64,000 bases of DNA from Maricaulis sp963975345 (GTDB lineage Bacteria; Pseudomonadota; Alphaproteobacteria; Caulobacterales; Maricaulaceae), in the NCBI RefSeq assembly GCF_963975345.1, contig NZ_CAXBGE010000011.1:1-64000 (forward strand), written 5' to 3'. The notes beneath the pieces are model-generated. The model made no database searches. It had not been told where the DNA came from and worked only from the letters and a program-made list of their open reading frames with translations. Of this stretch, positions 17,690-27,170 are shown piece by piece. The position numbers and the translations under genes are program-made. Each line of letters begins with the position of its first letter. The stretch's first letter is position 1.

Positions 17690-18407
17690 CTTCGCAAGCC
17701 TCACCCTGGGCGGCGATCAGCGCTGCCCAGGCGTCGGCCATCGGTCCTAGACCCAGTGCAATACGGCGGGCATCGAGATTGTCCGGTGCCCGCACCGGTG
17801 CCGGCTCGCGCTGCCCGTCAACGCAGACAGCGGCTGTGCCGTAGATCTGCGGCCTGCTCTGGCTGAGGGCGAGCGTGTCGGCCATTTCCGCAAACGCCTG
17901 AGGATCATAGCGACCCGCCAGTACGACCGGTTCGAGCGCCGCGACGATGCGGCCGCGACCGGCCTCGTCGCGTTCGGCCCACCGCAGGATATCGTTGGCC
18001 AGACGCGGCTGCGCCAGCTGGAAGGCGGCGAAGCGCTCTGGCTCGAGCTGGGCCAGCGCCCAATGCGTATCCGCGGTTTCGACCTCGGCAATCGTATCGC
18101 GAGTTTCGCGCAGAATCTCGCCGCTCGCACCTTCATCCAGATTGGGGCGGGTGATCACCGGCAGCAACAGCTCGGCCAGATAGCGCTCGCGCGCCTTGCG
18201 TGCCGCCAGCTCGGCAATCAGATCGCCCCAAGCGGCGTATTGGGCATCGAATTGCGCGATCAGCGTGGTGGCGTCGGTGGGCGGCGGCGCAGGGGTAGTC
18301 GACGCCTCGATAACCTCGTTGGGTTGGGACGCTGGTGCCTCGGTGGCTGCGTCTTGCACGGCGAGGGTCGACAGGGCGGCGATAGCAAGCAATGCGAGCA
18401 TGATCAT
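17673..18407 (-). CDS. Secreted DUF6624-like protein
   Basis: From ATG 18407 the 244-residue product has a signal-like start (MIMLALLAIAALSTLAVQ). The C-terminal half resembles DUF6624 proteins: WALAQLEPERFAAFQLAQP, a central QIYGTAAVCVDGQ motif and a closing LDARRIALGLGPMADAWA. The family has no known function. The region after the signal peptide is Ala/Pro/Thr-rich. Family assignment is from memory of the motif and is moderate. It ends inside the opposing small membrane gene. Confidence 0.6.
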   Translation of the reverse strand: MIMLALLAIAALSTLAVQDAATEAPASQPNEVIEASTTPAPPPTDATTLIAQFDAQYAAWGDLIAELAARKARERYLAELLLPVITRPNLDEGASGEILRETRDTIAEVETADTHWALAQLEPERFAAFQLAQPRLANDILRWAERDEAGRGRIVAALEPVVLAGRYDPQAFAEMADTLALSQSRPQIYGTAAVCVDGQREPAPVRAPDNLDARRIALGLGPMADAWAALIAAQGEACEVSPSP

Positions 18408-18516
18408 GGACCTTGGGCTGACAGCGTGGCCACAGTTTAGGCGGTCCGCACGCCCTGCCAAGTCCGCGATCACGATGGTCGGGAAATCCGGGGATATTTC
18501 TGCGTCCGGACAAAAC

Positions 18517-18552
18517 AAAAGCGGGATCAGGTTAGAGCCTGGTCCCGCTTTT
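18517..18552 (-). terminator. Strong hairpin with T tracts on both sides
   Basis: AAAAGCGGGATCAGG (18517-18531) pairs with CCTGGTCCCGCTTTT (18538-18552) with one G-T wobble. On the minus strand the hairpin is followed by TTTTGTTTTG, and on the plus strand by TTTTT. It can therefore work both ways. It lies 58 nt after the stop of the 33-residue minus-strand ORF and upstream of the DUF6624-like gene, so it would end the small transcript. Confidence 0.8.
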
Positions 18553-18610
18553 TGTCTGCATGGTCATCAGTGCCGGGACCGCGAGGTGCGGTCCCGTCGG
18601 GATGGGTGTT

Positions 18611-18712
18611 CTAGGCGACGGTGCCGCCGAGGGCGACTGCCATGGCGCCGAACGCGCCAGCGAGGAAGAGGACGTTGATGACGGCATTGATGGTGGTGGA
18701 GAGGCGGTTCAT
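18611..18712 (-). CDS. 33-residue hydrophobic peptide, unknown
   Basis: The ORF encodes 33 residues: a short polar start (MNRLSTTINA), one hydrophobic helix (VINVLFLAGAFGAMAVA) and a glycine-containing tail, with no charge after Arg3. This is the make-up of a single-pass membrane peptide. Support comes from context: a good terminator 58 nt downstream and a very short ORF with a strong ribosome binding site upstream on the same strand. Its own Shine-Dalgarno is weak (GGA 9 nt before ATG). A type I toxin or membrane modulator is possible, but nothing here proves it. Confidence 0.5.
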   Translation of the reverse strand: MNRLSTTINAVINVLFLAGAFGAMAVALGGTVA

Positions 18713-18754
18713 GATAAAATTCCATTTGTTCTTGGTGAGCCGGGCCCTCCCGGT

Positions 18755-18784
18755 TCACGCCTTGGTAAATAAGGGGTTAGCCAT
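18755..18784 (-). CDS. 9-residue leader ORF with strong Shine-Dalgarno
   Basis: The minus strand reads GGAGG (18794-18798 as CCTCC on plus), then 9 nt later ATG and a nine-codon frame MANPLFTKA ending in TGA. It lies 42 nt before the 33-residue hydrophobic ORF. Such a short frame behind the best ribosome binding site in the unit suggests a leader peptide or ribosome-loading site for the downstream ORF; this is inference. Confidence 0.4.
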   Translation of the reverse strand: MANPLFTKA

Positions 18785-18814
18785 GTTTCACAACCTCCAT
18801 TACACCAAGTCAGC

Positions 18815-18830
18815 TATGCAGAACTGCATA
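18815..18830. promoter_or_regulatory. Perfect 16-bp dyad, possible operator
   Basis: TATGCAG-AA-CTGCATA is a perfect 7-bp inverted repeat with a 2-bp centre. It lies 30 bp upstream of the 9-residue ORF. On the minus strand it is preceded by an AT-rich CTATAAAT element that could be a -10 box, placing the dyad near the start of transcription. It does not match the alphaproteobacterial LexA site GTTC-N7-GTTC. The rest of 18831-19047 shows no gene. Confidence 0.45.
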
Positions 18831-19047
18831 CATGTGGATTTATAGTATGAATTTTTGGAAAGGTTGGGTGTGGTCCATGGCTTTCTTGCGGTTTGCGTCG
18901 AGATGAATGGCGCGGCGGCGACCGTGCCGGCTTGAGGGGGCCCGCAGGCCGGGTAGGGCAATCCCGTTGCGATCCCGCAGGATCGGCCGGTTGGTGAAAA
19001 CCTGACGCACCCTTGCCAATGTGGCCCGCACAGCCTATCGAGCCGCG

Positions 19048-19431
19048 ATGCAAAACATTCTTCTCATCGGCACCGGCGGGGCGCTGGGTGCCATCTCCCG
19101 GCACCTGATCGGACGTGCGGCGCTGAAATGGCTGGGGCCGGATCAGCCCTGGGGCACATTTGCGGTCAATATCGCTGGTGGTCTGATGATGGGCCTGCTG
19201 ATCGGCTGGCTGGTGGCGACCGATCGCGGTGATCACCATTTGATACGTACATTCGGCGCGGTCGGCTTTCTCGGCGGCTTCACCACATTCTCGGCCTACT
19301 CCCTCGATATCGCCCTGATGATCGAACGCAAGGCGTGGCTCAATGCCTTTGCCTATGCGGCGGGCTCGGTAATTCTGGCGCTGGCGGCGCTGATGATTGG
19401 CATGATGATCATGCGGAAAGTTTATCCATGA
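19048..19431 (+). CDS. crcB: Fluoride channel CrcB/Fluc
   Basis: The 127-residue protein has four hydrophobic helices and Fluc signatures: GTGGALGAISRHLIG near the start, WGTFAVNIAGGLMMGLL, and the TFGAVGFLGGFTTFSAYSLD segment with the conserved phenylalanines and central sodium site of the GFxGGxTTFS motif. It exports fluoride as an antiparallel dimer. I use ATG 19048; a GTG at 19021 would add nine residues. I saw no fluoride riboswitch upstream. It is coupled to rluC by ATGA. Confidence 0.9.
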   Translation: MQNILLIGTGGALGAISRHLIGRAALKWLGPDQPWGTFAVNIAGGLMMGLLIGWLVATDRGDHHLIRTFGAVGFLGGFTTFSAYSLDIALMIERKAWLNAFAYAAGSVILALAALMIGMMIMRKVYP

Positions 19432-20420
19432 GTGGCGTTCAATTACTGACGGTCGACCAGGGCGAGGATGGCTCGCGGCTGGATCGCTGGTTCAAGCGCC
19501 GCTTTCCGCATGTCGGCCAAGGCCTGATCCAGAAGCTGTGTCGCAAGGGTGATATTCGCGTCGATGGCCGCCGCGCCAAGACCGATCTGCGCGTCGAGAT
19601 GGGGATGGAAATCCGCGTCCCGCCTCTGCCCGAGCCCGGTGAGGTCGAGAAGATCGATGTCCTCACCCCGGAAGAGATTCATTATGTGCGCGGCCTGGTC
19701 ATCTATGAGGATGACGAGCTGATCGCCTTCAACAAGCCCTCCGGCCTCGCCGTGCAGGGCGGTTCGAAAACCACCAAGCATCTCGATCGCCTGCTCGACG
19801 CTTTCGGTGAGGGCATGACGCGGCCGCGTCTGGTGCACCGGCTCGACAAGGACACCTCCGGCGTTCTCGTTGTCGGCCGCACCCCCAAGGCAACCGCCCG
19901 ACTGGCCAAGGCTTTCCAGCAACACCGCACCAAGAAGACCTATTGGGCGATTGCGATTGGCGTTCCCAAGCCACGCATGGGCGAGATCAAGGGCTTCCTC
20001 AAGAAGGCCGCCGGCGCGGGCGGCGATCCAGACCGTGAATTGATGGTCGGCGCCTCGCACGGCGATCCGGGCTCCCACCACGCCCTCACGCGCTACACGG
20101 TGATCGCCGATGCCGGCCAGAAAGCCAGCTGGGTTGCTCTGCGTCCGGTGACGGGTCGGACGCACCAGCTTCGCGTCCACCTCGCCGCCATGGGCACTGC
20201 CATTCTCGGCGACCGCAAATACACCTGCGACCGTCCGGCCCCGGAAGATCTCGGCCAGCGGCTATGTCTGCACGCGCGCCGGCTGGAGATCCCGCGCGAT
20301 AATGGCAATCCGCTGGTGATCGAGGCCGACCTGCCCAAGCCGCTGGCCAAAGTCTTCGACACGCTCGGCTTCAACCCGCGCGAGATTGACGAGGCCGAGA
20401 TCGAGGACCAGCTGGCCTGA
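19428..20420 (+). CDS. RluC/RluD-family 23S rRNA pseudouridine synthase
   Basis: The 330-residue protein has an N-terminal S4 RNA-binding domain (about residues 10-70, RLDRWFKRRFPHVGQGLIQK) and the catalytic domain with HRLDKDTSG, Asp140 being the catalytic aspartate. The order fits RluC, which modifies 955/2504/2580 in E. coli, but RluC and RluD cannot be told apart safely from sequence alone. It overlaps crcB at its start and the HAD gene at its end by 1 nt. Confidence 0.9.
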   Translation: MSGVQLLTVDQGEDGSRLDRWFKRRFPHVGQGLIQKLCRKGDIRVDGRRAKTDLRVEMGMEIRVPPLPEPGEVEKIDVLTPEEIHYVRGLVIYEDDELIAFNKPSGLAVQGGSKTTKHLDRLLDAFGEGMTRPRLVHRLDKDTSGVLVVGRTPKATARLAKAFQQHRTKKTYWAIAIGVPKPRMGEIKGFLKKAAGAGGDPDRELMVGASHGDPGSHHALTRYTVIADAGQKASWVALRPVTGRTHQLRVHLAAMGTAILGDRKYTCDRPAPEDLGQRLCLHARRLEIPRDNGNPLVIEADLPKPLAKVFDTLGFNPREIDEAEIEDQLA

Positions 20421-21112
20421 TGTCAGCCTTGAAACTCGCCATCTGGGATATTGACGGCACACTCGTCGATAGCCGCGTTGTGATCCAGCAAGCCATGGAG
20501 CGCGCCTTCAAGCGTGCCGGGCTGGGCGAGATCGCCTATGAGCGCACCCGCACGATTGTCGGGCTGGAGCTGACCGAGGCGGTAACCCGTCTGGCCCCGG
20601 CTGACTATCCGGCCGAGCGAATGCCGCAGCTGGCGGAGTTTTACAAACAGGCCTTTGTCCAGATGCGCGGTGAGCCGGGCTTTTCCGAACCGCTCTATGA
20701 GGGCGCCCGCGAGACGCTGGAGAAGCTGCGCGATGAGGGTTGGCTGCTTGGCGTGGCCACCGGCAAGCCACGGCGCGGCCTCGATGCCGTGTTTGAGCAT
20801 CACGGTCTGCACCGCTATTTCGACACTTTCCAGACCGTCGATCACGGCCCCGGCAAGCCGCATCCACGAATGGTGCTCGACGCCATCAGGGAGACCGGCA
20901 CCGAAGCCGCTCATGTAGTGATGATCGGCGATACCGGTTTCGACATGGCGATGGGCCGCAATGCCGGTGTCCATACGCTTGGCGTGAGCTGGGGCTTTCA
21001 CACCGCCGACGAGATTACCGAAGGCGGCGCCCACGAAGTACACCATGATTTCGAGACATTGGGCCAGGCGCTCGACGCCTTTGCCGCCCGCAGCCCCGAG
21101 AGTGCCTTATGA
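20420..21112 (+). CDS. HAD-family phosphatase (Gph-like)
   Basis: The 230-residue product has HAD motif I WDIDGTLVDS (Asp10 nucleophile, Asp12 acid/base), a helical cap and motif IV MIGDTGFDMAMGRNAG near residues 170-185. Related enzymes dephosphorylate phosphoglycolate or small phosphosugars. The substrate is not evident. It is translationally coupled to rluC (TGATG) and ATP12 (ATGA), giving a four-gene unit from crcB. Confidence 0.88.
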   Translation: MSALKLAIWDIDGTLVDSRVVIQQAMERAFKRAGLGEIAYERTRTIVGLELTEAVTRLAPADYPAERMPQLAEFYKQAFVQMRGEPGFSEPLYEGARETLEKLRDEGWLLGVATGKPRRGLDAVFEHHGLHRYFDTFQTVDHGPGKPHPRMVLDAIRETGTEAAHVVMIGDTGFDMAMGRNAGVHTLGVSWGFHTADEITEGGAHEVHHDFETLGQALDAFAARSPESAL

Positions 21113-21864
21113 GCGAGTATGAGACCAAGCCGGGTGTGCGCATGCCCAAGCCGGAAGATAATCGGCCCAAGCGCTTTTACACCGCTGTTAGCGTCGCCGA
21201 GGGTGAGGGTGGTTGGTTGGTTCAGCTCGATGGCCGTTCGGTCAAGACGCCGGCCAAAAAGCTATTGCAGGTACCAACTCGCGCCTTGGCCGAATTGCTG
21301 GCCGCCGAGTGGGATGCCCAGGGCGAGCGGATCGATGCGCCGGCCATGCCGGCCAACCGGCTATGTTTTGTCGCGATTGATCTGATGGGTGACGCCCACG
21401 GCGCTACCGTCGCCGAAGTGACGCGCTATGCCTCCACCGATCAACTCTGCTTTCGTGCCCCGGATCCGTCCGATCTCGTCGCAGCGCAGGCGGCGGCTTG
21501 GGATCCGATGCTGGACTGGGCCAAGCGTGATCTCGGCGTTGAGCTGCGCTCGGGCACCGGCGTGCTGCCAATTGATCAGGATGCAGCGGCGCTACAGACT
21601 GTCCATGCCCGCGCTGCGACGCTCGATGTCTGGCGTCTGACGGCGCTGGCACATGCGACGGCGGTGTGCAGTTCCGCCGTGCTCGGCTTTGCCCTGCTTG
21701 AGGGGAAACGGGGCGGCGAAGAAGTATTTGCGCTCTCGGTGATCGATGAAGCTTATCAGGCCGCCCATTGGGGCCAGGACGAGGAAGCGACCCAACGGCT
21801 CGACCTGCTCAAGACCGAACTGATCGCCGCCGAGCGCCTGCTGCGCGCATTGGACGCGTCGTGA
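21109..21864 (+). CDS. ATP12 family F1-ATPase assembly chaperone
   Basis: The 251-residue product matches the ATP12 family: RFYTAVSVAEGEGGWLVQLD, GRSVKTPAKKLLQVPTRALA and AEWDAQGERIDAPAMPANRL. In mitochondria Atp12 binds the F1 alpha subunit before assembly, and alphaproteobacteria keep homologues. It overlaps the HAD gene by 4 nt. Confidence 0.92.
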   Translation: MSEYETKPGVRMPKPEDNRPKRFYTAVSVAEGEGGWLVQLDGRSVKTPAKKLLQVPTRALAELLAAEWDAQGERIDAPAMPANRLCFVAIDLMGDAHGATVAEVTRYASTDQLCFRAPDPSDLVAAQAAAWDPMLDWAKRDLGVELRSGTGVLPIDQDAAALQTVHARAATLDVWRLTALAHATAVCSSAVLGFALLEGKRGGEEVFALSVIDEAYQAAHWGQDEEATQRLDLLKTELIAAERLLRALDAS

Positions 21865-21926
21865 TAGCTTGAAGGCGGCGGGCGGCACGCTAATGTGTCG
21901 CCAGGGCACAAGTGGAAGATATCAAC

Positions 21927-22595
21927 ATGGCTGAGATGAGCACGACACCTGGCGGCAAGACCGGTCCGGGCGGTATTCTGGACTTTGCCGCCTTGCGCGC
22001 GGCCGAGCTGCGCACCGAGCCCTATAATTATTTTGTCGCGCCGGGCACGCTGAGCGAGACCGAGGCGGGCGAAATCCGCCGCGATTACCCGCCAATCAAC
22101 AAGCCGGGCTATCTGCCGCTGTCGAAGCTGGAGGCCCACGGCACGTTTGATCAGTTGATGCAGGACCTCAATTCGCCCGACCTGGCGCAATTGATGACCG
22201 ACAAGTTCGGTGTCGATTTCACCGACAAGCCGCGCATGATCACCGTGCGCAAGATCTCCCAGCTTTCCGACGGTCCGATCCATAATGACTCGAAGTCGAA
22301 AATCCTGACCATGCTGACCTATCTCAATGCGGAATGGGACGGCACCGGGGCCGGGTGTATCCGCGTGCTCAACGGGCCGACCGATTTTGACGATTTCACC
22401 GAGGAAGTGCCGCCCCTGGCTGGCTATGTCTTCGCCTTCCTGCGCGCGGACAATTCCTGGCACGGCCATCTGCCGTTCGAGGGCGAGCGCTATGTCGTGC
22501 AGACGACGTTCCTGACCTCGCAGGAAGAGCTCGACCGCAAGGAAAACCGCGGTGGACTGCAATATTTCCTCAAAAAGCTGAACCCGTTTCAATAG
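21927..22595 (+). CDS. 2OG-Fe(II) oxygenase family protein
   Basis: The 222-residue protein shows a facial-triad pattern: His119 and Asp121 in PIHNDSK, a later histidine in WHGH (179 or 181), and Arg188 for 2-oxoglutarate. RADNSWHGHLPFEGERYVVQ is typical of prolyl-hydroxylase-like enzymes. The substrate is unknown. I take ATG 21927 (GGAAG upstream) rather than the GTG at 21912. It follows ATP12 by 62 bp and may share its transcript. Confidence 0.82.
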   Translation: MAEMSTTPGGKTGPGGILDFAALRAAELRTEPYNYFVAPGTLSETEAGEIRRDYPPINKPGYLPLSKLEAHGTFDQLMQDLNSPDLAQLMTDKFGVDFTDKPRMITVRKISQLSDGPIHNDSKSKILTMLTYLNAEWDGTGAGCIRVLNGPTDFDDFTEEVPPLAGYVFAFLRADNSWHGHLPFEGERYVVQTTFLTSQEELDRKENRGGLQYFLKKLNPFQ

Positions 22596-22628
22596 GTCCG
22601 CCCGGAGCAGGGCCTGCGGAGGTGTGGC

Positions 22629-23144
22629 ATGGTACTGATGCTGGTAGCGCATGATCCGGGCTGGGCTGCGCGGTATCAGGATGAGGCGGGCCATATCCAG
22701 TCCGCGCTCGGAGTGAATGCCGTGGCGCTGCACCATATCGGCAGCACGGCCATTCCCAACATCCTGGCCAAGCCGGTGATCGACATGCTGGCCGGGGTGA
22801 CCCGGATTGAGGCGGTCGATGACTGTACCGATGCGATGGCCCGCGTGGGGTATGAGGCCAAGGGCGAATTTGGTCTGGCCGGGCGGCGATATTTTCGCAA
22901 GACGGATGGTCGCGGCCAACGTACGCATCACCTGCATGTTTACGACCATGAGAGCCCGGACTTCCAGCGGCATCTGGCATTTCGGGATTATCTGCGGGCC
23001 TTTCCCGAGCACGCCAGGCGGTACAGCGTTTTGAAGGCGGGGTTGTTGGCCGATCCCGATATCGGGCGTCAGGATTACCAGACCGCCAAGGGGCCGCTTG
23101 TCGCTGAACTCCAGCAGCAGGCCTTGGCCTGGGTCAAGGCCTGA
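22629..23144 (+). CDS. GrpB-family (UPF0157) nucleotidyltransferase-fold protein
   Basis: The 171-residue product has the GrpB pattern: AHDPGWAARYQDEAGHIQ, HHIGSTAIPNILAKPVIDML and THHLHVYDHESPDFQRHLAF. The fold is a nucleotidyltransferase type; the function is not settled. It starts 33 bp after the oxygenase gene. Confidence 0.87.
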   Translation: MVLMLVAHDPGWAARYQDEAGHIQSALGVNAVALHHIGSTAIPNILAKPVIDMLAGVTRIEAVDDCTDAMARVGYEAKGEFGLAGRRYFRKTDGRGQRTHHLHVYDHESPDFQRHLAFRDYLRAFPEHARRYSVLKAGLLADPDIGRQDYQTAKGPLVAELQQQALAWVKA

Positions 23145-23177
23145 CAGGCAAAACCCGGTCATAGAAAGCGCTGATGA

Positions 23178-23963
23178 TCAATTGGCCGTGATGGCCCGTA
23201 GCCAGCGCGGCGCGAATTCCAGCCGTCCGTCATCGAGCCGTTTCCACACCAGAAATCCGGCGGTGATGACGGCCAGTTCGCCGAGCTCCTGGAAGACATG
23301 GTGGCAGAGCAGCACGGCGCTCAGCACCAACAACGCTTTCAGGGCGAGAAAACCCGGGGCCCGCTCGGCCGGCTGCAGGATCAGCCGCAGGTTGGCGGCG
23401 ATCAGTAGCAGGACCAGACCGGCGGCGAAATAGATCGCCTCCATCACACCGGGCTGGATATAATTGTGCAGATTGATCTCAGACTGCAGATTGGTCTGGG
23501 CAATCGCCTCGGGCACGGCGAGGCCGAACCAATGCTGGCCCCAGCTGACTTCCTCCCCAAACCCCGCCACCAGCACAAGGCTGAGCGCAACCATCATGAC
23601 GGGGCCGAAATGTCCGGCGCGTGGTTTACCCGCCATCAAACGGCCCAGGAAAAGCACGGCCGGGAAAATCATCACGGTGACGGTCAGGTTCTCGACCAAA
23701 CCACCATCGCCGACTTCAGGCCGGAAAACGCCGGCCAGGGGCGTGAATGTGTGGACGACATTGAGGATAGCCAGGGCAGTCAAGCTGATCGCAACAACGC
23801 TGTCATAGCGCCACAGGCTCGATACCAGTCCGCCAAATCCAGCGGTTCGTGTCTGTGAAACCAGACCGCGCGCCAGGATAAGGGCGCCGATCAGCGCCAT
23901 GACCAGAAGACCGGCGGCTTGCAGTGGCGATCCGATATCGCCGTCCGGGGACAAATAATCCAT
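23178..23963 (-). CDS. Polytopic membrane protein with GEE-SWGQ motif, unknown function
   Basis: The 261-residue product has about seven hydrophobic segments. The most striking part is AGFGEEVSWGQHWFG followed by an Asn/Gln-rich stretch ending NLQSEINLHNY. I recall this GEE(I/V)SWGQ...NLHN arrangement in many uncharacterised bacterial membrane proteins; conserved Glu and His near membrane segments could be catalytic or metal-binding, but no function is established. It is in the same direction as and 25 bp after the acetyltransferase gene, forming a likely pair. Confidence 0.8.
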   Translation of the reverse strand: MDYLSPDGDIGSPLQAAGLLVMALIGALILARGLVSQTRTAGFGGLVSSLWRYDSVVAISLTALAILNVVHTFTPLAGVFRPEVGDGGLVENLTVTVMIFPAVLFLGRLMAGKPRAGHFGPVMMVALSLVLVAGFGEEVSWGQHWFGLAVPEAIAQTNLQSEINLHNYIQPGVMEAIYFAAGLVLLLIAANLRLILQPAERAPGFLALKALLVLSAVLLCHHVFQELGELAVITAGFLVWKRLDDGRLEFAPRWLRAITAN

Positions 23964-23988
23964 CTCGCGTCTCCGTCAGTTTGATGCC

Positions 23989-25080
23989 TTAAATGCCATA
24001 GGCGGCAGCGAGGGTGTCGAGGCGGTGCAGGGCTTTGCCGGGCCAGCGCGCCATGCGGCCGATCGGCAGGCTGCGGGCGAATGTGTCAATGCCTGTACTG
24101 GCCGACATCAGACAGGCTGCCATCGATGGTCGCACGATGCGTCCATTGGCAACGTCGAATGAGGCATTGGCCAGCTTGCGTTTGAAGTCGACATCGCCGG
24201 GTCCGAGATGAATCGTGTCGATGCCGGCAGCCGCCATCTCACGCGCCATTTCGAGGAAGAGCAGCAGGCCGGGGCCAAAATGTGCGTATTGCGGCCAGAA
24301 GACCGGAAACCAGTAGTGCAGGACCGATTCGGACCGCATGCCGAAATGGGCCGCGGCCAGCTGGCCATTGATTTCGAGCGTCGACAGGCAGCCGCGCAAT
24401 TGCGGCGTCTGGTGCTCGAACAGATCCTGGATCAGATCGCGGGCCGATTTGGCGATGAAAACATCAAAGGCGTGAGTCCGCCGGTATTGCTCACGCTTGT
24501 TGGCGAAAGTTGCAGCCAGCGCTTCCGGGCGGCGATCATCGAGGCGATAGGTGATTTCCAGACCAGACTCACTGAGTTTTCGCTGGCGCGCCCGGATATT
24601 GCGCATCGCCTTGGCGTCGGCGAGGCGTCTGTTTTCGAGCCAGGCGTCGTAGCCTTGGCTCAGGTCAATCGCCCAAGATGGTTCAATTTGTGACGCTTCG
24701 GCGGCGAATGTGGCCTGACTGGCCAGCGCGCCCTCGAAGGAAAATACCGAAGCGCGACTGCTGCGGAGCGCGGCGGCGAGGTCGAGACTGTTATCATCGC
24801 TGACCAGCCCGTTATGGTCACCCAACGGGCCGCCCAGTGGCCGGGCAACACCCCAGTTCGACATTTGCATTGGCAGAAGCCCGACCGTGCGGCCCTTGCG
24901 TGTCAGCACAAGCGCTTGAGTGTCACGCCGCCGGTCGGCAATCAGATCAGCGAATTCGAGCGCGAAATAGGGCGAGGCCAGAGTCGGGTTTTCTGCGCGC
25001 ATGCCGCGCCAGGCGGAACGCTGTGCCGTCGTCAGTCCCGCGAGCGGGACCATTTCTGTCGTGATGACGCTGGCTGCCAT
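23989..25080 (-). CDS. CelD/BcsL-type GNAT acetyltransferase
   Basis: The 363-residue protein has two GNAT-like halves. The second carries the Acetyltransf_6 features: RNIRARQRKLSESGLEITYR, then AAHFGMRSESVLHYWFPVF and GPGLLLFLEMAREMAAAGIDTIHLGPGD. Relatives occur in polysaccharide synthesis loci, where they may acetylate sugars, and also among FemAB-like aminoacyl transferases. It is the first gene of a minus-strand pair with the GEE-SWGQ membrane protein. Confidence 0.8.
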   Translation of the reverse strand: MAASVITTEMVPLAGLTTAQRSAWRGMRAENPTLASPYFALEFADLIADRRRDTQALVLTRKGRTVGLLPMQMSNWGVARPLGGPLGDHNGLVSDDNSLDLAAALRSSRASVFSFEGALASQATFAAEASQIEPSWAIDLSQGYDAWLENRRLADAKAMRNIRARQRKLSESGLEITYRLDDRRPEALAATFANKREQYRRTHAFDVFIAKSARDLIQDLFEHQTPQLRGCLSTLEINGQLAAAHFGMRSESVLHYWFPVFWPQYAHFGPGLLLFLEMAREMAAAGIDTIHLGPGDVDFKRKLANASFDVANGRIVRPSMAACLMSASTGIDTFARSLPIGRMARWPGKALHRLDTLAAAYGI

Positions 25081-25233
25081 GACCGGCTTTCAATTGCGAT
25101 AGTTGGGGAAAATGCAAGAATCGCACCGGTGCGGACGGGCCCGTCATTGATCCGGCAGCAGGTCGATTGATTGCCCTTGCGCTGCGACCTCTGCTATCGA
25201 TCAGGATTGATTGATGCGGAAGGATTGGCGTCC

Positions 25234-26766
<1,533 letters not shown>

Positions 26767-26784
26767 GGGGTGTCGCAGCTCATC

Positions 26785-26871
26785 CTCGTCATCCTGACGC
26801 AAGTCAGGACCTCGACGCGACAGGTGCGGAGCCTGAAATATCGAGGTCCTGACTTGCGTCAGGATGACGAG
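26785..26871. repeat. 31-bp perfect inverted repeat downstream of pccB
   Basis: The arms 26785-26815 and 26841-26871 are perfect reverse complements, with a 25-nt loop. Each arm also holds the short dyad CCTGAC-GCAA-GTCAGG. The right arm is soon followed by CTTTTT, so the structure could end pccB transcription. The form, with a CATCCTGACGCAAGTCAGG core, is like repetitive extragenic elements. It is 18 bp after the pccB stop. Confidence 0.85.
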
Positions 26872-26998
26872 AGACTTTTTACGGTGTGCGGTGGCTTGGC
26901 TCAACGCCACTCTGGCGCCCTCTCGGCAAGGGTTTTATGGATCGCTCCCCGGCTTGGCCGGGCAGGGCGCAACGCTCCCCCCTGGAACGTCATCAGAA

Positions 26999-27115
26999 CG
27001 TCATCCCAGCGCAGGCTGGGATCCAGTCTCGTGAGGTGGTGACGTCTGGAGGCTTGCGCCCATTCTGCTGCAGGTCTGCGTGTGAATCTGGGTCCCAGTC
27101 TGCGCTGGGATGACG
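26999..27115. repeat. 28-bp imperfect inverted repeat (GTCATCCCAGC family)
   Basis: Arms 26999-27026 and 27088-27115 pair with two mismatches. The outer end is CGTCATCCCAGCGCAG, and the inner end contains CTGGGATCCAG. A 61-nt spacer separates them. No ORF with coding character spans the region 26767-27411. Confidence 0.8.
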
Positions 27116-27170
27116 GTGATTATTGGCGTGACTACTTCTCCTGCCACCCACCTTCAACCCCCCAAACATC

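Noticed and set aside
18815..18830. LexA box in the dyad upstream of the small peptide unit
   Set aside because: It lacks the alphaproteobacterial GTTC-N7-GTTC spacing and the enteric CTG-N10-CAG pattern.
18831..19047. Fluoride riboswitch upstream of crcB
   Set aside because: I looked for the conserved crcB-motif pseudoknot elements and did not find them; the upstream DNA is only GC-rich spacer.
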